DNA of 64,000 bases from Curvibacter gracilis ATCC BAA-807 (GTDB lineage: Bacteria; Pseudomonadota; Gammaproteobacteria; Burkholderiales; Burkholderiaceae_C), in NCBI RefSeq assembly GCF_000518645.1, contig NZ_JADZ01000014.1, positions 124,001 through 188,000 on the forward strand, in the 5' to 3' direction. Every line of letters begins with the position of its first letter. The stretch's first letter is position 1. The notes beneath the pieces were generated by a model that ran no database searches, had not been told where the DNA came from, and saw only the letters and a program-made list of their open reading frames with translations. The translations under genes and the position numbers were made by a program. This document shows positions 51,036 to 58,383 of this stretch, piece by piece.

Positions 51036-52427
51036 ATGTCTGATCAAAAAGCCGCGAAACACGGCTTGCAACAAACCAAGAAAGCGACCGCCAGCGGCTG
51101 GATCGGCTCGGTGCTGGAGTATTACGACTTCTTCATCTACGCCACCGCCGCCTCGCTGATCTTCCCGCAGATCTTCTTCCCCTCGGGCAACCCGACCGTG
51201 GCCATCGTGGCTTCGCTGGCCACCTATGGCGTGGGCTATGTGGCGCGCCCCATCGGTGCCTTCTTCCTGGGCCATTGGGGCGACACCCATGGCCGCAAGC
51301 AGGTGCTGGTGCTGTGCATGTTCCTGATGGGGATCTCGACCATGGCCGTGGGCCTGCTGCCCACCTATGACCAGATCGGCCTGTGGGCACCGGCGCTGCT
51401 GGTGCTGATGCGCCTGGTGCAGGGCTTTGCCGTGGCCGGTGAGATCTCGGGCGCCAGCTCGATGATCCTGGAGCACGCGCCGCTGGGCCGTCGCGGCTAT
51501 TACGGCAGCTTCACCCTGCAAGGCGTGCAGGCCGGCCAGATCCTGGCCGCCGCCATCTTCCTGCCCCTGGCCTATTACCTGCCGAGCGAGCAGTTCAACA
51601 GCTGGGGCTGGCGTGTGCCCTTCCTGCTGAGCTTCATCGTCATCGTCGTGGGCTACTACATCCGCCGCGAAGTCGAGGAAACCCCGGTGTTCGCCGAGGA
51701 GGCCAAGCAAGGCGCCGTGCCCCGTGCCCCGATCGTGCAGGCGTTTGCCGAGAGCGGCCCCAACATGCTGCGCGTGGTCTGCATGGCCTTGATGAACGTG
51801 ATCCCCGTGGTCACCACCGTGTTCGGTGCGGCCTACGCGGTGCAACCGGGCTACGGCATCGGTTTTGACAAGAGCGTGTACCTGTGGATTCCCGTGCTCG
51901 GCAACATCGTGGCCGTGCTGGTGATTCCCTTTGTGGGCAACCTGTCCGACCGCATCGGTCGTCGCCCCCCGATCATCGTGGGCGCCCTCGGTGCCGGCCT
52001 GCTGTCCTTCGGCTACCTGTATGCCATCAGCACCAAGAACGTGCCCCTGGCCGTGGTGATGTCGCTGCTGATGTGGGGCGTGGTCTACCAAGGCTACAAC
52101 GCCGTGTTCCCGAGCTTCTACCCCGAGCTGTTCCCGGCCCGCACCCGCGTCACCGCCATGGCCATCTCGCAGAACATCGGCACCATGTTCACGGCCCTGC
52201 TGCCGGCCCTGTTCGCTGCGGTCGCCCCTCCCGGCGCGGCCGACATCCCGACCACCGTGGGCGCCATCGCCCTGGGCATCACCGTGATCGCCTCGCTGGC
52301 AGCCTGGTCCGCCCGCGAAACCTTCCGCCTGCAGACCAAGGACCTGGGCAAGCCCGATGCCGCCCCCGTGCCGGCGGCTGAATACAACCAGGCCCGCGCC
52401 CAGGCCCTGGCCTCGGCCAAGCGCTGA
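51036..52427 (+). CDS. MHS-family MFS symporter (ShiA-like)
   Basis: This 463-residue permease has 12 predicted helices. It begins with the metabolite:H+ symporter signature WIGSVLEYYDFFIYATAASLIFPQIFFP, has GHWGDTHGRKQVLVLCMFLMG after helix 2, GEISGASSMILEHAPLGRRGYYGSF, and NLSDRIGRRPPIIVG in the central repeat. MHS carriers import shikimate (ShiA), proline/betaine, citrate or aromatic acids with protons. The neighbours point to shikimate/quinate or a related acid. ATG 51036 follows TTGGAGA. A strong terminator follows, so it is a single-gene transcript or partly read into the next gene. Confidence 0.93.
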   Translation: MSDQKAAKHGLQQTKKATASGWIGSVLEYYDFFIYATAASLIFPQIFFPSGNPTVAIVASLATYGVGYVARPIGAFFLGHWGDTHGRKQVLVLCMFLMGISTMAVGLLPTYDQIGLWAPALLVLMRLVQGFAVAGEISGASSMILEHAPLGRRGYYGSFTLQGVQAGQILAAAIFLPLAYYLPSEQFNSWGWRVPFLLSFIVIVVGYYIRREVEETPVFAEEAKQGAVPRAPIVQAFAESGPNMLRVVCMALMNVIPVVTTVFGAAYAVQPGYGIGFDKSVYLWIPVLGNIVAVLVIPFVGNLSDRIGRRPPIIVGALGAGLLSFGYLYAISTKNVPLAVVMSLLMWGVVYQGYNAVFPSFYPELFPARTRVTAMAISQNIGTMFTALLPALFAAVAPPGAADIPTTVGAIALGITVIASLAAWSARETFRLQTKDLGKPDAAPVPAAEYNQARAQALASAKR

Positions 52428-52469
52428 TACCCGCCACACCCCCTGCCATGGCAGGGGGCGCTGGCCCGA

Positions 52470-52496
52470 GGGCCCGCCCTGGGCGGGCCTTTTTTC
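52470..52496 (+). terminator. Rho-independent terminator behind the MHS permease
   Basis: GGCCCGCC (52471-52478) and GGCGGGCC (52482-52489) with a 3-nt loop form a perfect stem followed by six T residues. Confidence 0.93.
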
Positions 52497-52546
52497 ATGG
52501 ACCCTGACCACCGGCGCACCACCTCTCTTTGACTCCTGGAACTGAC

Positions 52547-53383
52547 ATGCCCATCAGCGGAAAAACCCGACTCATCGCCCACATCGGCTACCCCACCGAG
52601 AGCTTCAAGGCGCCCATGATCTACAACCCCTGGTTCGAGCAGCAGGGCATCGACGCCGTGGTCGTGCCCATGGGCGTCAAGGCCGACGACTACCGTGACA
52701 CCCTGCAGGTGCTGCGCCGCTTCACCAACCTGCACGGGGCCCTGATCACCATGCCGCACAAGGTGGTCACGCTGGACCTGGTGGACGAAGCCACCCCCAC
52801 GGCCCGCATCGCCGGTGCCTGCAACGCCATCCTGCTGCGCCCCGACGGCAGCCTGCTGGGCGACCAGTTCGATGGTGCCGGCTTTGTGCGCGGCGTGGAG
52901 CGCAAGGGCTTTGCCCTGGCGGGCCGGCGAGTGCTGGTCTCGGGCTGCGGCGGCGTGGGCTCGGCCATCGCCGCCTCGCTGGCGGCCGCCGGCGTGGCCG
53001 ACATGGCCTTGTTCGACTTCAACACCGCCGCCTGCGAGGCCCTGGCCGGCCGCCTGCGTGCCCACTACCCGGCGCTCACCGTGAGCACGGGCTCGAACGA
53101 CCCGGCCGGCTTCGAACTGGTCGTCAACGCCACCCCCCTGGGCATGAAGGACGGCGACCCGCTGCCCTTTGATGTGGACCGCATCGCCCCCGGCACCTTT
53201 GTCGGTGAAGTGGTGATGAAGCAGGCCTACACCCCCTTGCTGCAAGCCGCCATGGCCAAGGGCTGTCCGGTGCAGCTGGGCACCGACATGCTGTTCGAGA
53301 TGATCCCGGCCTACCTGGAGTTCTTCGGCTTCGGCAGTGCCACCCCCGAGCAACTGCGCGCCGTGGCGCAGATCCAGTATTGA
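52547..53383 (+). CDS. Shikimate dehydrogenase-like protein, paralogue 2
   Basis: This 278-residue AroE-fold protein has ITMPHK (Lys72) and QFDGAG (Asp109) as the catalytic pair, and VLVSGCGGVGSAIAASLAAAG (about 129-149) for NAD(P). The substrate loop reads GYPTESFKAP instead of the AroE S-x-S form, so the ligand probably differs from shikimate. ATG 52547 (MPISGKTRL) was chosen; TTG 52529 would add six residues. It lies 50 bp behind the permease terminator. In the hydroaromatic cluster it may oxidise the ring hydroxyl after uptake. Confidence 0.92.
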   Translation: MPISGKTRLIAHIGYPTESFKAPMIYNPWFEQQGIDAVVVPMGVKADDYRDTLQVLRRFTNLHGALITMPHKVVTLDLVDEATPTARIAGACNAILLRPDGSLLGDQFDGAGFVRGVERKGFALAGRRVLVSGCGGVGSAIAASLAAAGVADMALFDFNTAACEALAGRLRAHYPALTVSTGSNDPAGFELVVNATPLGMKDGDPLPFDVDRIAPGTFVGEVVMKQAYTPLLQAAMAKGCPVQLGTDMLFEMIPAYLEFFGFGSATPEQLRAVAQIQY

Positions 53384-53387
53384 GGGT

Positions 53388-54218
53388 TCAGGCCGGGGGC
53401 GGCCCCTGCAGGGCCCGCAGGTCGGGCAGGCCCAGCAGTGAACGCATCTGGGTGATGGCGATGGCGTTCAGCTGAGCCAGGCGCTGCTCAGAATCTAGCC
53501 CCTGGTGAATGAAGACCGCGTTGATGCTTTCAAGGTTCGAGAGCACCACCAACTGCTCCAGTGTTGCCGTGTCCCGTAGGTTTTCGCCCGCTTTGGCCTG
53601 GCCCTGGCGCCACTGGGCGGCCGTGAGGCCAAACAGGGCCATGTTCAGAAGATCGGCTTCACTGGCATAGATGATGCGCGCCTGCTCCTGCGTGATGCGT
53701 GGTGGAATCAGGTGTTCCTGGATCGCATCGGTGTGGATCTTGTAGTTCACCTTGGCCAGAGTCCGCTGTACGTTCCAGGCCAGCGATTGACTGCGGGCTT
53801 CAGCGTCCTTGAGACGCTGGAATTCCTTGATGAGGTAAAGCTTGAATTCAGGGCTGAGCCAGGAGCCGAATTCGAAAGCAATGTCTTTGTGGGCGTAGGT
53901 GCCACCATAGCGCCCGGCGCGTGCGTGGAGCCCGATTGCGGCCGTACTGGCTATCCATTTCCTGGCGGACAGGAAGAAGCTGTTTCGCCCTGCATTTGTT
54001 TTAATTCCCTCGAATTCGAGGGAATTAAAACCCGGGTTGTTGAGCTGTTCCCAAACCCCCAGAAACAAGACCGTCTCCTTGTTTTTGAGCCACTGTTCGA
54101 TCAGGGCGTTGCCCCCCTCGAAGCCCTTCACCATGTCAGTCAGCGAGAGGTAGTCTTGCTGATGCCTTGAGGTGATTGTGACGGCTGTCCCTTTGACGTT
54201 GATGTTGCGTGTGTTCAT
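53388..54218 (-). CDS. KilA-N domain DNA-binding protein
   Basis: This 276-residue protein has an N-terminal KilA-N domain (about 1-150): NVKGTAVTITSRHQQDYLSLTDMVKGFEGGNALIEQWLKNKETVLFLGVWEQLNNPGF, LSARKWIASTAAIGLHARAGRYGGTYAHKDIAFEFGSWLSPEFKLYLIKEFQRLKD. A C-terminal helical region of about 120 residues follows. KilA-N proteins come from phage and mobile DNA; the role of chromosomal ones is unclear. It is alone on the minus strand between metabolic genes and holds the 34-bp palindrome. It looks like an accessory insertion, but no integrase or repeats flank it. Confidence 0.9.
   Translation of the reverse strand: MNTRNINVKGTAVTITSRHQQDYLSLTDMVKGFEGGNALIEQWLKNKETVLFLGVWEQLNNPGFNSLEFEGIKTNAGRNSFFLSARKWIASTAAIGLHARAGRYGGTYAHKDIAFEFGSWLSPEFKLYLIKEFQRLKDAEARSQSLAWNVQRTLAKVNYKIHTDAIQEHLIPPRITQEQARIIYASEADLLNMALFGLTAAQWRQGQAKAGENLRDTATLEQLVVLSNLESINAVFIHQGLDSEQRLAQLNAIAITQMRSLLGLPDLRALQGPPPA
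53998..54031. repeat. Perfect 34-bp palindrome inside the KilA-N gene
   Basis: The half-site GTTTTAATTCCCTCGAA (53998-54014) is followed immediately by its exact reverse complement (54015-54031), with the EcoRI-like GAATTC at the centre. Being a palindrome, it encodes the same peptide (FNSLEFEGIKT) on both strands. The flanks stop matching at once on both sides. Confidence 0.95.
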
Positions 54219-54293
54219 GGCAGAGCCCATTCTGGGATGCCCTGTTGATTGGGGGCGGGCAGCCTGTTCCTTGGATCAGGCTGTTCGTCGATC

Positions 54294-55244
54294 TCACACT
54301 GTGTGCAACGCCATCAACAAGCCGCTGACCGTGAAGAACGAGGCCACGGTGCCGGCCAGCAGCGACGCGGCGGCGGTGTCTTCCTCGCCATAGGCCTGGG
54401 CCAGGATGGTGTAGATGCCCATCATGGGCATGGCGGCGCTGAGCACGGCAGCCAGTTTGAGTTGCGGTGCCAGCGGGGCCAGCCCGATCAGCGGCAGAGC
54501 GGACACGGCGGCCAGCACGGCCAGCGGGTGCAGCAGCAGCTTGCCCGCCACGATGGGGGCCACCCGGCGCAGCAGGCCACCGAATGACAGCCCCGTCAGC
54601 GTGCCGCCGATCACGAACAGCGACAGCGCCCCGCTGGCCTGGGCGAACAGGCCCACGCTGCGTTCCAGCGCGGTGGGCAGGTGCAGGCCCGACAACGACA
54701 CCCCGAAGCCCAGCAGCAGACCGATCACCATCGGGTTGGTGATCAGGCGGCGGCTGGTGTCCACCAGCAGGTGGCGCCAGCCCGTGGCGTGGCCGCGGGC
54801 GCGCTCGGCCATGGCCAGCAGCAAGGGGATCATCACCACGTTCTCGACCACCATGTTCAGGGCCAGGGCCACGCCGGCCACGGGGGCCAGGGTCAGCACC
54901 AGGATCGGGAAGCCCACAAAGCCGCTGTTCGAGCACGACAGGCCCATGGCGTAGCAGGTGCTCTGCAGGGCCGGGGTGTGGGCCAGGCGGCGGTAGGCGG
55001 TGTAGCCCAGGCCCAGGGTCAACAGCGAGCCCGCCAGATAGGCCAGCAGGTAGCTGGTGTTCAGGATCTCGCCGATCGGGTGCTTGGCCAGGGCATTGAA
55101 CAGCATGGCCGGCAGGGCCAGGTTGATCACGAACTTGCCGAACACGCGCATGTCGGGCTTGCTGAACAGGCCCGCGCGCGTGGTCAGAAAGCCCAGGGCA
55201 ATCGCGATGTAGATGGGGCCGGTGATGGCCAGGATATCGAGCAT
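54294..55244 (-). CDS. AEC-family (auxin efflux carrier-type) transporter
   Basis: This 316-residue inner-membrane protein has about ten helices: LDILAITGPIYIAIALGFLTTRAGLFSKPDMRVFGKFVINLALPAMLFNALAKHP at the start, the central SCSNSGFVGFPILVLTLAP, and a second half LFVIGGTLTGLS...AAMPMMGIYTILAQAYGEEDTAAASLLAGTVASFFTV. Both AEC crossover motifs are present. Bacterial AEC members carry malate, malonate or other organic acids. It lies downstream of aroQ on the minus strand but behind a hairpin and repeats. Confidence 0.92.
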   Translation of the reverse strand: MLDILAITGPIYIAIALGFLTTRAGLFSKPDMRVFGKFVINLALPAMLFNALAKHPIGEILNTSYLLAYLAGSLLTLGLGYTAYRRLAHTPALQSTCYAMGLSCSNSGFVGFPILVLTLAPVAGVALALNMVVENVVMIPLLLAMAERARGHATGWRHLLVDTSRRLITNPMVIGLLLGFGVSLSGLHLPTALERSVGLFAQASGALSLFVIGGTLTGLSFGGLLRRVAPIVAGKLLLHPLAVLAAVSALPLIGLAPLAPQLKLAAVLSAAMPMMGIYTILAQAYGEEDTAAASLLAGTVASFFTVSGLLMALHTV

Positions 55245-55262
55245 GAAGGTGGCTGAAAACGG

Positions 55263-55298
55263 CTCAGCGCCCGCGGCCTTCGGCCGGCGGGCGCTGAG
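55263..55298 (-). terminator. Long GC-rich hairpin between aroQ and the AEC transporter
   Basis: CTCAGCGCCCGC and GCGGGCGCTGAG (outer arms, 55263-55274 and 55287-55298) close a stem around a TTCG tetraloop. On the minus strand CCGTTTTC follows. This is probably an intrinsic terminator for the aroQ side. Confidence 0.65.
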
Positions 55299-55315
55299 CG
55301 GGGAGGGTTAATTCC

Positions 55316-55481
55316 AGGCCGCCGCCCGGCCGCCCGAAGGCGGCCTGCGGCCCCCTCGGGGGGCAGGGAGCGACACGCAGTGCACGACCGTGGGGGCCAG
55401 GCCGCCGCCCGGCCGCCCGAAGGCGGCCTGCGGCCCCCTCGGGGGGCAGGGAGCGACACGCAGTGCGCGACCGTGGGGGCC
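55316..55481 (-). repeat. 83-bp tandem duplication in the aroQ 3' region
   Basis: Two head-to-tail copies (55316-55398 and 55399-55481) differ at one noted position (TGCACGACC versus TGCGCGACC). Each contains GGCCGCCTTCGGGCGGCC-type and CCCCCTCGGGGGG dyads. The array begins right at the aroQ stop, as the other 3'-UTR repeats of this window do behind their genes. Confidence 0.92.
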
Positions 55482-55483
55482 TT

Positions 55484-55930
55484 TCAGGTACGGGCTTGCT
55501 GCACGGCCGAGACGGCGGCACGCAGGGCCAGCATGTAGCTGTCCACGCCAAAACCGCAGATCTGGCCCTTCACGATCTCGGCAAACACCGAGACGTGGCG
55601 GAAGGCCTCGCGGGCATGGATGTTGGACATGTGCAGTTCCACCACCGGCACGGTCAGGATGGCCAGGGCGTCGCGGATGCCGTAGCTGTAGTGGGTCCAG
55701 GCGCCGGCGTTGATCAGCACCGCGTCCATGCCTTCTTCGTAGGCCTGGTGGATGCGCTCGCACATGGCGCCTTCGTGGTTGGTCTGGAAGCTGACCACCT
55801 CGGCACCCAGCTCACGGCCCAGGTCTTGCAGCTGGCCATCGATCTGTTCGAGCGTGATGGTGCCGTACTGCTTGGGGTCGCGCTTGCCGAACATGTTGTG
55901 GTTGATGCCATGCAGCATGAGGATCTTCAT
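55484..55930 (-). CDS. aroQ: Type II 3-dehydroquinate dehydratase
   Basis: This 148-residue protein matches the type II family in length and motifs: LMLHGINHNMFGKRDPKQYGTITL with Arg17 and catalytic Tyr22, FQTNHEGAMCERIHQAY, INAGAWTHYSYGIRDAL (Asn74, His80) and VELHMSNIHAREAFRH (His105). It interconverts 3-dehydroquinate and 3-dehydroshikimate as a dodecamer. Several positions differ from housekeeping AroQ (NGPNLNLLG is HGINHNMFG, NPGA is NAGA), which fits a catabolic enzyme of quinate breakdown or a relative acting on an analogue. It starts at ATG 55930, behind the Gfo/Idh/MocA gene on the same strand. Confidence 0.92.
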   Translation of the reverse strand: MKILMLHGINHNMFGKRDPKQYGTITLEQIDGQLQDLGRELGAEVVSFQTNHEGAMCERIHQAYEEGMDAVLINAGAWTHYSYGIRDALAILTVPVVELHMSNIHAREAFRHVSVFAEIVKGQICGFGVDSYMLALRAAVSAVQQART

Positions 55931-55976
55931 CGCTTGTCTTTCTGTGTTGCTTGAATCGGGTGGTGATCAGGGGGCT

Positions 55977-57026
55977 TCAAAGGAGTTCGACCGTGTCGCC
56001 GCTGGCGGCCGCATGCGCGATGGCTTCGGTCACCCGCAGGTTGGCCAGGCCGTCGCGCGCACTCACCAACGGGGGCGCTTCGCCACGCACCACAGCCCCG
56101 AAATGCGCCATCTGCTGCACGATCGGATCGTCGCGCACCAGGCCCACCACGCCCACCTCAAAAGGCTTCCACCAGGAGGGCTCGCCGGTGCGGGGGTAGG
56201 TTTTGAGTCGCATCGTCGGGACCGCCAGGCTGCCCTGGGTGCCGGTGATGACGTAACAGTCCTCGTCATCGTAACTTGGATAGGCCTTGTTTTCCTGCGA
56301 GGTCTGCTCCCAGCTGCGTGCGCAGGCGGCGGTGTCGGACAGCATGAAGCTGCCCAGCACGCCATTGGCAAAGCGCAGGTTGATGCTCACCGTGTCTTCC
56401 ACCGCGTGGCCGCGCACCGCGTTCGAGGCCAGGGCCTGCACGGCCACCACCTCGCCGCACAGCAGGCGCAGGTTGTGCACCTCGTGGATCAGGTTGAGCA
56501 GGATCGGGCCGCCGCCGGGCTCGCGTCGCCAGGGGCCCTCGTCGAAGTAGCGTGCCGGCTTGAAAAAGGTGGCGCTGCCCATCACCGCCACCAGGCGGCC
56601 CAGGGCGCCGGCCTGCACCACCTCGCGCGCCTTGGCCATGATGGGGCTGTGGGCCCGGTGATGCCCGATCAGCACCCGGCCCCCGGTGGCCTCCACGCGC
56701 TCGACCAGGGTCAGGGCTTCGGCCACGCTGGGGGCGATGGGTTTTTCCAGCAGCACCGGCAGGCCGGCCTCCAGGCATTGCAGGGCCTGGGGCACATGCA
56801 GGGTGTTGGGGGTGGCCAGCACGATGCCGTCGGGCCGGTCGTGGCGCAGCAACTCGTCCAGGCTGGGGTAGAGCGGCACACCGGCCGCTGCCGCCAGGGC
56901 CGGGGCGGTGGGGGAGGGGTCGACCACGGCGCTCAGGCTGGCGCCCGGGGTCTGTTGCAGGGCGGCGATGTGGGCCTGGCCGATGTAGCCGGCGCCAGCC
57001 ACGGCGATGCGAAGGGGGTGGGTCAT
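55977..57026 (-). CDS. Gfo/Idh/MocA-family oxidoreductase
   Basis: This 349-residue protein has a Rossmann domain (LRIAVAGAGYIGQAHIAALQQTPG; VLLEKPIAPSVAEALTLV with the EKP catalytic lysine) and the family's C-terminal beta-sheet domain (IGHHRAHSPIMAKAREVVQAGALGRLVAVMGSATFFKP; NLIHEVHNLRLLCGEV with the catalytic His region). It oxidises or reduces a ring hydroxyl of a sugar, cyclitol or similar molecule with NAD(P). It is upstream of aroQ in the same direction (46 bp) and divergent from a LysR regulator. Confidence 0.92.
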   Translation of the reverse strand: MTHPLRIAVAGAGYIGQAHIAALQQTPGASLSAVVDPSPTAPALAAAAGVPLYPSLDELLRHDRPDGIVLATPNTLHVPQALQCLEAGLPVLLEKPIAPSVAEALTLVERVEATGGRVLIGHHRAHSPIMAKAREVVQAGALGRLVAVMGSATFFKPARYFDEGPWRREPGGGPILLNLIHEVHNLRLLCGEVVAVQALASNAVRGHAVEDTVSINLRFANGVLGSFMLSDTAACARSWEQTSQENKAYPSYDDEDCYVITGTQGSLAVPTMRLKTYPRTGEPSWWKPFEVGVVGLVRDDPIVQQMAHFGAVVRGEAPPLVSARDGLANLRVTEAIAHAAASGDTVELL

Positions 57027-57111
57027 GCGTGTCTCAGTGTGGGTGGGTCTTCTAGCGCCGGCCCCGCCACGATAAAACCGCTTGATCGATTCACAATGCG
57101 CTTGAAATTCC

Positions 57112-57135
57112 ATTCACAATTTCCTGATGGTGAAT
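57112..57135. promoter_or_regulatory. LysR-type operator candidate
   Basis: ATTCAC-N12-GTGAAT (57112-57117, 57130-57135) is a perfect interrupted dyad in the 115-bp gap between the divergent oxidoreductase and LysR genes, ending 6 bp before the LysR start. Size and symmetry fit a LysR box (T-N11-A core). Confidence 0.55.
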
Positions 57136-57141
57136 AAATAA

Positions 57142-58065
57142 ATGAATCAAGCCTGGGATCTGGTGGACCTGCAGGTCTTCTGCCTCGCGGCCCGGCGGGG
57201 CAGCTTTGTGGGGGCTGCGACCGAACTCGGCATCTCGCCGGCCTATGTCACCAAGCGCATCGCCGGCCTGGAGCGCGCGCTGGGCGTGACCTTGTTCCAC
57301 CGCACCACGCGCCGCGTGCTGATCAGCGAAGCCGGCGAGGCCGCCTACGCCTGGGCCCGGCGGGTGCTGGACACCGCGGGTGAGTGGCATGCCCAGGGCC
57401 CTGCCGGCGATGGGGCGCTGGCGGGCACCTTGCGCATTGCCACCAGCCTGCGCCTGGGGCGCAACCACCTCTCGCCCATCCTGGCCAGGCTGTCTGACCA
57501 GCACCCCGCGCTGGAGCTGTGGCTGGAGCTGGTGGACCGCCGCATCGACTTGCTGGGCGAGGGCTTTGACATCGACATCCGCATGGGTGAGGTGAGCGAG
57601 CCGCACCTGATCGCCCACCCCATCCTGCCCAGCGTGCGGGTGCTGTGTGCGGCACCGGCCTACCTGGCGCGGCGTGGCACCCCGCGCCAGCTGGCCGACC
57701 TGGCGCAGCACGACTGCCTGCTGTTCCGCGAACGGCACCAGAGTTTTGGCGTGTGGCGCCTGCAGGGGCCGCGCGGGCCCGAGACCGTCAAGGTCACCGG
57801 CACCCTGGGCTCCAACCACAGCGATGTGGTGAACCACATGGCCCTGGCCGGCAAGGGCATCGTGCTGCTGTCGAGTTGGGATGTGGATGAGCAATTGCGC
57901 AACGGCAGCCTGGTGCGCGTGCTGCCCGACTACCGCCAGAACGCCGATGTCTGGGCCGTGACGGCGGCGCGGGCCCAGCAGTCGCCCAAGCTGCGCCGTT
58001 GCCTGTCGTTTCTGGTGGACGAACTGCGCAGTGGCCCCAACGCCCTGCACACCTTCACCACCTGA
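57142..58065 (+). CDS. LysR-family transcriptional regulator
   Basis: This 307-residue protein has an N-terminal HTH (LVDLQVFCLAARRGSFVGAATELGISPAYVTKRIAGLERALGVTLFHRTTRRVLISEAGEAAY) and a periplasmic-binding-protein-like effector domain (GTLRIATSLRLGRNHLSPILARLSDQHPALELWLELVDRRIDLLGEGFDIDIRMGE). It is most like the DNA-binding LysR proteins of the TtdR/DmlR type that control organic-acid use. It is divergent from the Gfo/Idh/MocA-aroQ operon and probably regulates it. Confidence 0.93.
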   Translation: MNQAWDLVDLQVFCLAARRGSFVGAATELGISPAYVTKRIAGLERALGVTLFHRTTRRVLISEAGEAAYAWARRVLDTAGEWHAQGPAGDGALAGTLRIATSLRLGRNHLSPILARLSDQHPALELWLELVDRRIDLLGEGFDIDIRMGEVSEPHLIAHPILPSVRVLCAAPAYLARRGTPRQLADLAQHDCLLFRERHQSFGVWRLQGPRGPETVKVTGTLGSNHSDVVNHMALAGKGIVLLSSWDVDEQLRNGSLVRVLPDYRQNADVWAVTAARAQQSPKLRRCLSFLVDELRSGPNALHTFTT

Positions 58066-58108
58066 TCCGGCAGGCCTGGAGGGTTGATATTGGAATGATC
58101 TTCAAAAA

Positions 58109-58123
58109 TGGAATAAGATTCCA
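58109..58123. promoter_or_regulatory. IclR-type operator upstream of the acyl-CoA dehydrogenase/CoA-transferase operon
   Basis: TGGAATAAGATTCCA is a perfect 6-3-6 palindrome, close to the classic IclR-family pattern (TGGAAA-N-TTTCCA). The same TGGAAT/ATTCCA arms form the outer part of the operator at 42605-42637. A further TGGAAT half-site lies at 58091-58096. Confidence 0.65.
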
Positions 58124-58383
58124 CAAATTGAATTCATGCCCAGCTCACCCATGTCCGCGCTCTCGATGTTCCTGTTGCCCCGCCCGCTGATGGCGGGGTG
58201 GGTGTCGTGCTGCGCAGCCCCGGTGTCGCAGGGGGAGGCGCTGTCGCGCCTGCCTTTCTTTTTCGGAGCCCGCTGGTACAGCAGCGCCTGAGCGGCGCCA
58301 GCCTTGCCTTGCTGTTGCCACCCCGGGCCCGCCGCGCCATCCAGGTGCGGGGGCCTGCTGTCCCCCGAATCCGAAAGACCCCC
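58124..58383. other. Leader region without a recognisable gene
   Basis: The stretch between the operator and the acyl-CoA dehydrogenase start is a long GC-rich leader with a small hairpin (CCCCGCCCGC...GCGGGGTGGG near 58178-58200). Open frames here are only in-frame extensions of the dehydrogenase without family similarity. Confidence 0.55.
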
